A stretch of DNA of 64,000 bases from Liolophura sinensis. Lineage: Eukaryota; Mollusca; Polyplacophora; Chitonida; Chitonidae. Position numbers and translations under genes: made by a program. The DNA lies in contig NC_088300.1 in assembly GCF_032854445.1 (NCBI RefSeq), forward strand, positions 30,239,608 to 30,303,607, read 5' to 3'. Each line of letters begins with the position of its first letter. Position 1 is the first letter of the stretch. The notes beneath the pieces are model-generated. The model was not told the origin of the DNA, ran no database searches, and saw only the letters and a program-made list of their open reading frames with translations. This document shows, piece by piece, positions 21,011 to 32,700 of the stretch.

Positions 21011-22480
21011 ATGCCTTAACGAGTATAACGTAGCTATTTTTTTGGAGTTATTCTAATTTTTATCCGCAGATAGGCGTTTGATGATAAATCTGCATTTATA
21101 TTTGTATATATAGTAAAACCGCACAAACAACTAGAAACTGTTGAGAGCATAACCTTCAACAAATTGATTTCAGGTGAAAAAAAATGAAAATTTCACCTTC
21201 CGTTCGTGTTTTAATGTATTTTAACTAGATATGAATTCTACACCCTACAGAACATTTCTTGAATGAAATATCGGTTCTTACTAAAGTGAGCCGTTTATTA
21301 TAACATTATTACTGGATTATTTCTAGATTATAGCCCCATTATAGATTGGGTCCATCACTGGATGATTCCTTATAGTGGAATCTTCTCAGAATATAAATGT
21401 GCTCCGTAAGTATCATTATCAGTAGCTATGTTGTAATTATCGAGTGCCCGATACTGGTGAGATCGGTGCCAATGACGACGCCTCTATAATTTACAGCATG
21501 TGTGTACACTGTGGGCTAAAAGAGAGTTTTGGACTCGTATGTTTACGCAAAGATAAATTAGTAAACCCGACTGACAAGCGAGATTAAAGAAAGCAAATTA
21601 ATTATAAGGCTGATATACATAAAAAATATGTGTCGACAGACTGGCTGACGATATCTGTTCATCAATGTTTGTCTCAAAAGAAATCGATATCTGAGCTACA
21701 TGCAGCTGTTTGAGAAAATTCAACACGAAAGGGTCTAAAAGTTTTTCTCTTGGATCTTCACGCTTTGCTTTCCCGTAAAAGTCAAAAAAGGTGTATTTTA
21801 CTTGCGGTCAAATTTCATCTCGATATTAACACTACTTTACACAAAACAAAACAAAAATTTTCACAACCCTTTTTTTTGTTATTCAAAAAACGCTTTAACG
21901 CAGTTACGGATTGCGTGGCTGTATTAGAATCCACATAAGTGTGTAACCCGAGTGCAGTGTTCTCATGTCAGCTGATACGAATGTATATGTGCAAAACGAA
22001 CACAGAGGGCGTTTCCTTTCAATACTATTCCTGTTTCACACCGTTCTAACCCTGGAGAAATGGCGAGTGAAAATCTTGTTCTTACACGTTGGCATTCGAA
22101 ACTATGTTCTCGTGTGAGCTCAACTCGTGTGCAGGGATTCGAATACACCCCATGAGTCGTGGGTGTGTAGTTAAGATGCTTGCCTATCAATGGCTACTCC
22201 CATTATCAGAAAGAGAGATTCCCCTCCATTCATTGTTCTCTATTGGCCTAGGTGACAATAAAGTCGACGTTGCTCCCTCGTGTGTTACAACATGAATTAC
22301 ACTGGAGACCACCTGTCTCTCGCCAATTTCACACGTCAAATACGAAAAAAGACGCCAAAGTGGGGTCTATTTCAGGCAGTCTAGTTGCCTACTCTCATGA
22401 ATCTATCTGCCATCGTGTACGTGGAAAAATCGTAAAACACCATTCAAATAAATAAACCAGTAAAGACAGTTACAGTCTAT
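21011..22480. other. No supported gene; weak tRNA-like stretch at 22,120-22,200
   Basis: Several short overlapping frames lie at 21,750-22,455, none with a motif. On the minus strand around 22,130-22,165, GTATTCGAATCCC resembles a B box, with a short CCCA..TGGG stem just upstream. A convincing acceptor stem and A box are missing, so I call no tRNA gene. Confidence 0.4.
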
Positions 22481-22852
22481 ATGTGTAAGCATTTCGTGTA
22501 TATATTATATTGTGTGAGTTATTTACCAGTTATTGAAGGTAAGAGAGCCAATACAGCACATTTTTTTCACTCGCCAGATACAGCTATAGGTTTGTCAATA
22601 TCGATGCCAGGCATATGCATGCCAAACATCGAGCTACGCTTACATGTTAATTTTCTCTATGATAAATGTCCAGGGAGTATATATCCTGACTCCTTTACTG
22701 GGGCAGATGACTCGGCAAACAGGAGCCGATATGGAAATGCAATTTTTCTTGCCTGTGCTGGACTCACGGCTCTTGCTAAGAGATATGAGGAAGTTTTCAT
22801 AAATGCCGAAAGTAAACCAAACAAGACCGATATCTATTGGCTCGCTGTGTAA
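22481..22852 (+). CDS. Open frame of 123 codons, unknown, possibly spurious
   Basis: The frame starts ATG TGT AAG and ends LAV. The N-terminus is hydrophobic (FVYILYCVSYLPVI), followed by a mostly polar region with RYGNAIFLACAGLTALAKRY near residues 83-102. This would fit a signal peptide followed by a short secreted protein, but no family, splice-site or paralogue evidence supports it. Confidence 0.2.
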   Translation: MCKHFVYILYCVSYLPVIEGKRANTAHFFHSPDTAIGLSISMPGICMPNIELRLHVNFLYDKCPGSIYPDSFTGADDSANRSRYGNAIFLACAGLTALAKRYEEVFINAESKPNKTDIYWLAV

Positions 22853-23825
22853 AGCTGTCAGAACGCCGTCTCCATTGACCGCTTGTGTTTATCTTGTCTG
22901 ACTCGAAGAGAAATGTTACATTCTTGGAGGAACCTCGACCTGATTTATAGCTGTATGGCACCTGACCTGACCGCACCTAATATTAATAAGTTATTAATCC
23001 TAAAAATATGTCAAGATATTGTTTATATGCAACAAGTAAAACGTGAAACATGAATTTCGGTACTCTCATTTTTGCGACTCAAGTACGAAGTACAAACAAC
23101 ACTTGACCCTCAATAATCTGTCGCTATATATTAATAAATGCAGCTATATAAATACGATTAAACAGGAAGGCTTTTGCATTGTGATCCCATCTCACCACAC
23201 AATAGTCATATAACGTATTTGCTAAATGATTTTCATGTAAAAGCATTTCATACAAAAAACCTCGTTATAAGTCTGTCCACTTAAATGATCCGTTTTTCCG
23301 TGAGTCGGTGTGACCTGACACTATCTTCCCTGCCCTAAAAAGAATAGTAAGAATCATACTAAACATTCCTTCTAGTAAAGTGTACATCATGAGCTTGTTT
23401 GATCAGTTGTATATTTCATAACTGTTGCAATCGATCCATAGCGTTAGTCGTTTGAATCTGTTTCCCTGTTATAACACTCGATGTGCCCCTAATATTTCCC
23501 TGCCTGTGGCACTGCATGGATACCTCCTACCCACGGCTTAACCTGAATGACTACTAAAGCTGCCTCATTACCAATATCTTCCCCCCTAAGAGATTACGTG
23601 GTTTTTCAGCTTGACATGCCTTTTTGTAATAACAACGGTTAAGATATGAAGAGCGGCTTTAATCAGGCCTGAAGGGATGTAGCGCAAAGATTGCCCATGG
23701 CGACATAGGCGGTAATAATATCACAGACTGTTTCAGATCTCTTTCACAGTTTGTGAAAATTCGCAAAGCGTTTTTGCAGCCGGTGCAATGTAAACAGACA
23801 TCGACACGAAATAGTACTTCAAACG
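22853..23825. other. No recognisable feature
   Basis: AT-rich unique sequence. A 104-codon minus-strand frame at 23,659-23,973 overlaps the E-box site below and has no recognisable domain. Confidence 0.45.
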
Positions 23826-23853
23826 CCACGTGATTAATTTGGTCACGTGACCA
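23826..23853. promoter_or_regulatory. Paired CACGTG E-boxes, one a full GTCACGTGAC palindrome
   Basis: CACGTG occurs at 23,827-23,832 and again within the perfect 12-bp palindrome GGTCACGTGACC at 23,841-23,852. GTCACGTGAC is the consensus for TFEB/MITF-type (CLEAR) sites and also binds USF and MYC/MAX. Two such sites 17 bp apart are unlikely by chance at this base composition. No target gene can be placed next to it. Confidence 0.4.
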
Positions 23854-24301
23854 TCGTTTAACAGGTCTGGCTATACGTCGGTGAAATTGCTTTTTCAAAA
23901 CTTTGTATCGCTGGGACATAACAGAAGCTTTGATAAGCGAACAGGGACGGTGTTTCCCCGCAACATGCTGCAAAATAATGGAGGCCCGTTGGGAACCAGC
24001 TAATTAGGGTAAGTTCGGCTTCCTTTCTTTTCAGGCCTCCAGCAACTTTAGGATATGTTCTCCCTTTGTTTTTTCCTATGACTTTAACTTACCCGACCAG
24101 TGTGAACCACTTTACTGGCGCGTCATCTGTAACATATTGTAACAATGTCCATGTCCTTGCTATCGTGATATCTTGATATCGTCATGTCCGGAGATTTCTT
24201 TCCATCCCCAGTTGGCTATTGAATGAATTTAAAATGGTATTGCTATTTCCTCACGTGGCGATCAGCATAAGGCTTAAATGCTGTGGATGTCAGCTCTGTG
24301 T

Positions 24302-24381
24302 CTGTACATAACTGTAAACACAGTAAATCTGTACATAACTTTAAACACAGTAAATCTCTACATAACTTTAAACACAATAAA
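24302..24381 (+). repeat. 27-bp tandem repeat, three units
   Basis: Three copies of CTGTACATAACT(G/T)TAAACA followed by CAGTAAAT. Since 27 is a multiple of three, the minus strand reads as three copies of a nine-residue motif (LCLKLCTDL) within a 69-codon frame at 24,243-24,452. I take that frame to be a by-product of the repeat. Confidence 0.85.
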
Positions 24382-24452
24382 AAAGTTTGACGTGACACAG
24401 AAAGATGCCGAAAAGATGTTCCAAAAATGACAAGAGACCATGGGAACGTCAA

Positions 24453-27019
24453 TTTATAACACGGAATACCAAAGCCGTTCCAACATTGGTGACTAAGTGT
24501 TCTACTGACGTGAAAACGTGATAATGCACGGATGCATACCAGTCGTTCACGTGTGAAATTAAATCATTAAGTCAACGAAGAAGCAATCGTTTGGGTGCAT
24601 CTAACAAATGCATGTCATTGATGTAACTCTCTGAGGCCTATAGACTGTTCTTAAACGGAAAAGAAAACAGTAGTTATATGTATGACAGTATTGGAAATTT
24701 GGATGCCTGAAATTAGGCTGATGTTGACATTCCCAGTCAGACATACATCTCAAGCGTGATAAACGTAATTAAACTGACGGTCTGAAAAGATAATGGAAGA
24801 GCCATTGTGTGTGTCGTAGATCATTCTTTTACCGGAACTGCCTAACGCCCTTGATAAATCATTTGGGTTGGACTAACATCCTCAAAACTGGAGGCAGGCC
24901 GTTTGAACTATGGGACAGATTGCACATTTGGACCATAAGGTTAACCGAAATTAAAGCATAACTTGCAACATGAGAACTGGTTGATTACACAAATGCCTTT
25001 CTGACTTTGAAATACGAACATAAAGCTTATTTTTCGTTTTTAAAAATCAAAATTTTGTCCACCTCATAAATTTTATTTTACGACAAATGTGTCAAAATTT
25101 CAAATTCCAGTACCAAAAAGTAAGCATAATGAAGAGGTTTTAAATTTTGACTAAAGTCAGATGAGGGTTCATGTAGTCATACACCTTGTACATACATGTA
25201 ACGCTATCATATCCGCTTAATAAGTGTTGTTATTTTAATAAAATTTTATTTTCAGATAACACACACGCGAGATCTTTATTCTTAAAACAAGAATTCATTA
25301 ACTGTGAAGATTTCTTTCATGATAAATACTACATACAACTCCGTTAGTACCTGGATTATTTGTTTAGGAAAATTAGTAAGACGATGCTACAAACCAAGAA
25401 TCAGTTAAAAGCTTCAATCTTACATTACCGCGGATAATAGTTGCTGGTAACGGTTTGGTAAACCAATACGTAACCACATGTTCTCTCTCCATTTTGCCAA
25501 CGTGCCATTCTGTAATGTCATACCACTGATGGATGCTTAGCATTTTGCTGGCTAAAGTTTCTGCCAAGAGACCGCAGTTTAGAACTAAAATGAACATACG
25601 GTATTCATGAAATCACTATGTATGCTTCGCACTTTGCGCTGGAAACCTGCGGCATGTGGCTTCATTTACTGAGAGCCGTCTTGCAAAGCTCACACAACTT
25701 AAGATACAGGTACTACCATTTATCACGCAATGTAGTGCTATGTTCATTATGTCATCATAATACTTGTGTGACGCAACACTGATCGTGCCTTGTACAATCG
25801 GCCACGGGATGTACAGTGTGAAAATGATTTAATTTTGCTGGGATTTGTTACCCGCTGCTAGCATGCTGGTATGTGGACAGGTAATTTGAAAATGAAAGAA
25901 ATGAAACCGATCGAAATTGAAGCAATGTAAAAGCGGAAGAGGGATAACGGACGATTCCGATTGATGCCAATCGTATATACAATAGCAGGGATTAATGGTT
26001 CATCGACTCCTTCATGTTGCTCTTGTCACATAGACGATAGGTCATTTGTTCGCGGAATGAAACCTTTCTGCGATGAATCAAAAGTGGCTGAATACACTCA
26101 GTTCAAACAGACCCACCACATTCTTAACGAAGGTAACTCTACCAGCGAGGGAAGTCTGCCATCTGTGATCAGCTTCCTATCTCAACATTCAGCATCCCAA
26201 CGAGTCCCAAAGCATTTTCCAGGCACAGCGAAGTCAAGAATTTACCTGAATTGCCTCCGAACAAAGTTTCCGATTTTTTCGCAAAGGTACCTGTCATTGT
26301 GTAAGCCTATACGATCATAGTTTAGAAGATATTTTACTGTAAATGTTCCAACCAAATGGTTCAAGGTCCATTAAAACCCTGGACAAGAAATTTCTACATT
26401 CACTTTACGTTTCAAATTGTCACACATCACTGGTTATGCATGTTCATATTATCACACCATTGTTGGGTTGGTTTCATTTGATTTGGCAGCCATTTTTATG
26501 ATATGACTTTCACTGTTTTGACCTAATAAAAAAAAATGCGGACGGCTTTTACGCATTTGGAGAAATTTGTTTAACTTTGGTGAAGTTATAACCGTCTTTG
26601 ATTCATCAGATTAGTAAATAAATATAAAGTCTTTCTGGCATACATTATTGTTGTCTTGTGGTAAGGAATGTTGTCCTTACCATCAAGCAACGTACAAGGA
26701 TTTCATAACAAGTCTAACGCATGTGGCACTACATGTCTTTTTAGCATAACTGACATCCCTTGACCAGATCCGCAGATCACTATACTAGCTTGCGTTTTCG
26801 CTCTCAAATTTCAATGAATTTATTTATTTATTTCCGTGGAGGTAAGGGCCCTTGGAAACCTGCGTCGAGTGGTTGAAAAGTTCCTGGCAAACTTTCCATG
26901 CATGGCGTGAAAGACAAGATCTTCAACGAACATCAGACAGCACAAGTGGTCACACGAGTTTTCCTTCACCAGCTACCGGCCTCGATAGTACAGACAGTAG
27001 AGAGTCCGATTCGGAAAGG
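24453..27019. other. Unique sequence, no supported gene
   Basis: The longest frame is 119 codons on the plus strand (25,961-26,320), with CCSCHIDD near its start. It has no recognisable domain and no paralogue here. No repeat family from elsewhere in the window was found, apart from a short TTTATTTATTTATTT run at 26,819. Confidence 0.45.
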
Positions 27020-27270
27020 CAGTAGATCCATGTTGTAATTTTCTTGCTTGGCGTTCAGCATGAAGTGGGTAGTACAACGAGTGGTTGACCCTTAGCAGTA
27101 TAATGGCTCGAGGGGCGCGCCTTACTTGCCTTCGGTAGGTTGTCTCAGTGAAGCAGCACTAGATAAAAGAGCGGTGGAAATCCGTCCCGTAACAAGGAGG
27201 CACATTACATGCTCTCTAAGGACCCTTTCCTCGTTAAACCCCAAGCACTCACTATGTATTTATAAATATA
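27020..27270 (+). repeat. SINE2 copy, head-truncated
   Basis: Starts near GGCAGTAGATCCA (tRNA-related part), then CTTGCTTGGCGTTCAGCATG, CTTACTTGCCTTCGGTAGG, AGATAAAAGAGCGGTGGAAA, TCCGTCCCGTAACAAGGAGG and a degenerate CGTTAAACCCCAAGCACTCA end. The segment between 'AAGGA' and 'GTTAAACC' that carries the AAGTACGACG motif in other copies is deleted here. Confidence 0.75.
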
Positions 27271-27307
27271 TATATGCCTGAAGGCTTACGTCGTGATCAA
27301 CACTTTT

Positions 27308-27378
27308 CTAATCACAAAACGATGACGAGTCAACAGATATGTGTACATGTACTGTGTCTTCTTGTGGCAGGACGAGTC
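27308..27378 (-). repeat. SINE2 fragment
   Basis: In minus-strand sense: GTCCTGCCACAAGAAGACAC, AGTACATGTACAC, then GACTCGTCATCG. It corresponds to the same segment as 3,424-3,490. Confidence 0.5.
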
Positions 27379-28940
27379 CATGCCACGAATGTGCTGCTAC
27401 AAACATTAACCTGTCGACTACCCTTAGCCGCTTGATTTTCAGGGATTAGGTTTATACCATTGGCTGAGATTCGAAAATTTAGCCAATTACTATAATTGAT
27501 ATTTTGTTTGAGTGTGTGTTTTTTCTTGTCGGATTGTGGTTCTGGCAGCACAGAATATTATTAAGAGACTCCGCGTATTGTGGCAAAATCAAATATACAC
27601 GAATAAATTAATACGTTCTTACAACCTCACCATTTTTTCGTAAAGAAAATGGGGCTGAAAATTACCCAATTCAAATGCAATCCAAACATTGGAAGATGTC
27701 ATAAAAACAGTCATCAGCCATGCTGAAGCATAATGCATGTAGAAAGTTTGAGTGCGCGTGATAATTATTTGAGACTCATTTAAATGGGTTTCATATGTGC
27801 AGGTCTTTTTCCAGTTAGACAGAGCAGATGGCTGACGTTGATTGGCGAAGCTGTTTCATTTAATCAGGAATGGAGAAGTAGTCTATAGTTTAGTAACACA
27901 ATCCTGCTGTGAGTATTCTTGACACTAATGTAAAAAAAATCCATGATGTTTAGGGCAGGTGACTGTTTTTACTTCCAACCTAGAATGGCAGACCGCCTTT
28001 AGTCTTTTGCGATCTGGTGTAGATCCGTCTCTGTCCTGTCAGCGTCTACCAAAGCCCAGCTGCGGATGATAACCAGTAGGAGGGACGGGCAGCTCGCTAT
28101 CTTGTCATCGTACTTGGACGTCTGGGACTAAACCTTGCACGTGTTTATACTTGCCAAGTGGTCGGTGGGCCACATCAGGTTAACATTGCAATCTGAGTAT
28201 TTGGTTGTGTGTTGATTAACATGGCTCAGGGCTCGTCCCTGTGCAAACCACATGGTGATCGTATATATAGCTAGGAAAAGGTAAACGGCATTTCAATAGC
28301 GTACAGTAGTCTTTTATATAGCATTCTGCATAAACCAGGATCCTGATAGTCCACGAGGCCTGACCCCTTTGTTTTTCATCTGATTGTCTATTTAATATCA
28401 CAGCACAGTATTCTGAGTGATTCTATACAAGTGACATCTAAACCATACACCTGTATTTTCAGTTGTCCACGCTGAAAGTTGGAAGCCTATTGTTCTTGTT
28501 TGACATATTCAAATAATTGACAGTGTTTTGTGTCGTCTTTCCTGGTAAACTTCAAATCGCAACTATTCCAAATTCGGCAGCAAAGACTCTCACGGATATC
28601 ATCGTTAACGCTTGATTTTCCACATGTAGGTCACGTAGGCCTAAAGTTAAACACTTTAAGTATATTTTATATAGCATTTCTGCAAAAACCAGGGCTCCGT
28701 TGGTCCCAGAGGCCTTTGTTTTCATGTGATTGTCTATTTAATTAAATCAGAACACAACATTTTGAACGTTTCTATACAGCTGACGTTTAAAACACGCAAA
28801 TAACATGACTGCATTTGATTCTTGATATACTAGCATCGCTGTGATACTGAACGGCTCAGAAAACGAAAACTATTCTCGTAGATTTCTTGGAAGCCGTGGA
28901 ACTGCGGTCATGTTTTTTAATGTTGCTTTAATCAGAGAGT
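27379..28940. other. Unique sequence, no supported gene
   Basis: Only short frames. A short direct duplication was noticed: 'TTTATATAGCATT.TGCA.AAACCAGG' near 28,313-28,343 and again near 28,666-28,692, each followed by GAGGCCT and TTTGTTTT..ATGTGATTGTCTATTTAAT. These are two copies of a ~90-bp segment. Confidence 0.5.
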
Positions 28941-28942
28941 GC

Positions 28943-29009
28943 CTGTGTGTGTGTTGGGGTTGGGGGTTGGGGGTGGGGGTGTGGGTGGTGGTGGTGGTGG
29001 TGGTGGTGG
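28943..29009 (+). repeat. GT/GGT simple repeat with G-quadruplex motif
   Basis: GTGTGTGTGTT is followed by GGGGTTGGGGGTTGGGGG, TGGGGG and then (GGT) repeats. The tract 28,955-28,979 satisfies the four-G-run pattern with one- to two-base loops, so it should form a stable quadruplex on the plus strand. Confidence 0.85.
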
Positions 29010-29394
29010 ATTTTGGGTAGACAATTTAAGTACTCTAACTTAGGTAAATTGCCAAACGGGCGCACCTATCCGTAGTCTCTGTTCCGGTTTTCTTTCTTTT
29101 ATATTTTACAATTAAGTGGCTTAAGGCCATGTCGGAGACTCCATGGCAAGTCTTATGCGTATGCTCTTGTTTATATATTTCAGAATACCGTTAACAAAAC
29201 TGTCATCAACGGGAATCAATGAAATCATAATGTAGCAGTTTATACTGTCTGGTGTCCTGACTAGCTACCTGTAACACAGGGATGCGTGATATTGGACAGC
29301 CTCTGCGTTTTGTTCCAGCAATTGTTTTCGCGCATGTTAGAGTTCGTGCTAAGAACTCAAACTCGTACAGATTTGTAAATAAAATATAAACGAT

Positions 29395-29778
29395 ATGGGG
29401 TTTAAGAGGGGAACTATTAATGGAGATAAATACGCAGAGAAAGAATATGGTTCACTTTTGGAGCTTTCATGCCAATCACCTGTTTACACGTCTAAAGACA
29501 TTTCAGTCACATTTAATCTAAAGTGGAAAATTTTCCTTTCTTCCTTCTGCATTTTAATTTTCAAACTGAATCTTTTGGGACCACAGATTGGCGCTGTGAG
29601 CGATGAACTGTCGCACCCCAGCAAAGACACATTCATCATTTTTAGGCCAAAACCTATACCGTCGTCTATTTTACTGGTAAGAAGAATGACATACTATTTA
29701 CAAGCATATTACGATGGATTACATGTTGCACATATGTTTACACGGAGTCAGTCCGCTCGAAGTCACGTTTACGTTTGA
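29395..29778 (+). CDS. Open frame of 127 codons, unknown
   Basis: Begins ATG GGG TTT AAG. It has a central hydrophobic segment (WKIFLSSFCILIFKLNLLG, residues about 45-63) that could span a membrane, with polar sequence on both sides. No family, paralogue or splice signals support it. It is the longest ATG-started frame between 23 and 34 kb, but frames of this length are expected by chance in 64 kb. Confidence 0.2.
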   Translation: MGFKRGTINGDKYAEKEYGSLLELSCQSPVYTSKDISVTFNLKWKIFLSSFCILIFKLNLLGPQIGAVSDELSHPSKDTFIIFRPKPIPSSILLVRRMTYYLQAYYDGLHVAHMFTRSQSARSHVYV

Positions 29779-32700
29779 CATGTGTGATGTATGTTGACGC
29801 AGGACTGTTTTCTATGACCACGAAAGTTAACTTCTTGAGTTCCGTATTATAGTGATAGATCACTTTCATTTTCTCATTCTTGCGTACCGGGCAAAGTATC
29901 TTTTTCTGGTGTTTGACAGCTGTGTCCGGAAATACATTGTAGTACGGGAATCATTCTTTTAGTTTGCTGCTTTTTTGTTCAGCATAAGGTGTATTGAAAT
30001 CAATCATCCTGGGTATGCAACACAGCAAATTTATCACCACGTGTTATTATTCTCTTACGGAGCTGTTGTGGACAGTTTTAATTCTTTCTTGCACTGTACC
30101 ACATTTGTCGTTGTTGTTGTAAGCCTTGTTGTTCTAAATGTTGATGTTCTAAACGTTGTTGTACTAAACTGCCAAGCCGCAGCTGTACGATACTAAGCAG
30201 TTGCCGGAAAAAAGTAGTATGGTTAGGTCCATGGCACCACTTACTGCGTGATTTCGGCCTTTCTGAACACTAATGCCCCGATCAGAAGCGTCCAATTCCA
30301 TCAGGTCACCGTTGTGCTGTAAACGGTGATAAGGAAGAACTCTGTAAACACGTAACGGAACACGTATCCAGCTAACTACAAAATGTACTTGATGGAAAAT
30401 ATATGTAAACGTTATATAGTGCTCGCATAATATTAATGTTTGATATATCACTGCTTATGGTGTTCACAATACCCGCATTCTTTAAATTATTACCTCAAGC
30501 AAGATAAACGGGAATTCGTGGGATTCTGTTAAACCATAGTGGCCCTTATCATCAACACAGAATGATTTATCTTTGTTGGACAATAGACAATAGACCTATC
30601 TTTATCAACAACCCTACATTATGAACGTATTGCCAAATCCTCTGTTTCTGCCTGTCCACCCCAGTTGTTAACGAGTACTGAGGCACACCAAAGGCATTTG
30701 CCTGACCAGTCAGTCAAAGCACTGACCTGGAAGATAAACGAGACCCGCTGACTGGACATGCAAATTACAGATTAACAGATTTCACGGTCAAGCGATCTGT
30801 CATCGGTAACTTCCTAACGATGCCGCTGTGTGGGGATGAAGACGATTCCATTACCTTCTATCCATTCCAAACCACTCAGCCTTCAGGCAATGGAGTAAGG
30901 TCACCAAGTTTAGCACGCAGGAACGAAAATATGACAACATTTTGTCAAATGCGTTGTTATCAAGCCACGTGTATATATTAGCACTACATAAGATTGTAAA
31001 AGGCTGCAGAGTAAAGCCATAGATATGAGTTCTCTGTATCATGACAATGCGTTCTGATACTGGGATCATCACAAGCACAAGACAAAAAATCGTGATCAGT
31101 CGCACTTGCTTGAATAATCCTACGGCAATCATCGAACTACAAAGAGTTCAGTATAATACAACAGTGTTTAATTTTGTCCTGATACAGTGTTGAACAAGTC
31201 TGAAGCCTTTCAAAAGTGTTGAAAGTAAAAACAAAAGCATTAAATGACAGATCGACATCGGGCAGTTATACAAGGCAGAGGCTACAAATTTGTCAAATCT
31301 TTGTATAGTTTTGTCTTTTTCAATACTTTGCCGATAAGCATTTATATCCTAATGTTGCTATATATGAATTTTGCATTACTTATATAAGATAAGGCTTGAT
31401 ATTGTGAAGTAAAATAATGATAGTATGTATGTAAATGTACCAGCTGCAGGAAATCTATGTACCGACCTAGCGGAATGGCATGCCAGCAAGTCGTGACTGA
31501 CCACTTGAGTTTCACACTGGCCATCAGGTCAGTGTTAAGTAGAGGTAGTCACCATAGCCACTGGTCAAGTGTTTCTGCTATGTACCGGTGAGGGAAGACC
31601 ACTAAATAAGTGCAGTACATGATATTGTATATATATCATAAAAATTGCTATTGTGAAGTAAGACAACTTTCCATCTCAAGTCTCACGGCAGTTGTTATTA
31701 GACCTGTTGCCAGTCTTGACCTTGCGTGAAGTTGGATTGGAATAAACATCAAATCGAAGTTTTGATCCCGAAACACAGACGGGTCGAATCCGAAGATCGT
31801 GGACCACGCAGTACAAGGTTGTGAAGAGAAGATCCCATGGGTTGGAGAACAAGCCCGTTCAACCACTTAACCGTACCAAAATTCTTCAAATTGACCCCAC
31901 TTGCCTGTCATAACTTGGAATCAACAATAGAACTAATCTTATACTCTGGTACAAACAAACAGATGTTTGGTCTCTGATAAGGTTCTCCTCTAAGTTGTTG
32001 TTCTGCTTATCCAGTTGGACTTATTTTGTGCACTTTTCCACAATGCTGCCGTGTTTTAGGGATGGAACAATCAATTCGTGAACGGCTAAACGGCCGTAAA
32101 TCCGACCGTTGACAGTATTGGTGTCATAATTTCCCCAGCTACGTTTCACCTCAGTTAGATTCTTCGCTATCCGAAAGAATATGACGTAACACTCCAGTGA
32201 TTCTTTCCACTACAAAGAACTGTGTAATGGGGTGGCTAACAAACAACAATATGTCCCTCTTCCTGTCCGTCAAACCTTTCTACTGCGCTTTCTGATAGGC
32301 TAAATATAAGTTGGAAGCGTGGTCCACGATCTGTCAATTGTTACATTATCCATTAGTTCCACATTGTGTCACACCCTGTCATGACTCGTCCTTTTTGTAA
32401 TTTCCCTCAATGCAGATTATTTGAAGAAAACATGTTTTATGGGCTTTTTTTCTTAGAATTGACCATCTTTTAAGTCTAAGTATGTTATATCATAGATGTT
32501 TCTCAACAATTGGCCTTTTGCATTTTTTTAATATTTTTGGTTGGTAGTGATTATGCACCTCTTCAAAAGAACGGGTTAATCTTGCAATGTGCACTTAATG
32601 CTCCAAGAACAGGGTTACTGGGTATTGATCAGTGACAGAAATTTAGTTTTACTTCAGTGACGTGAATTTGTCTCACTTAAACTGCTATTTATCGTCTCAA

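Noticed and set aside
30105-30196. Valine-rich frame at 29,975-30,196
   Set aside because: Explained by GTT-rich simple sequence.
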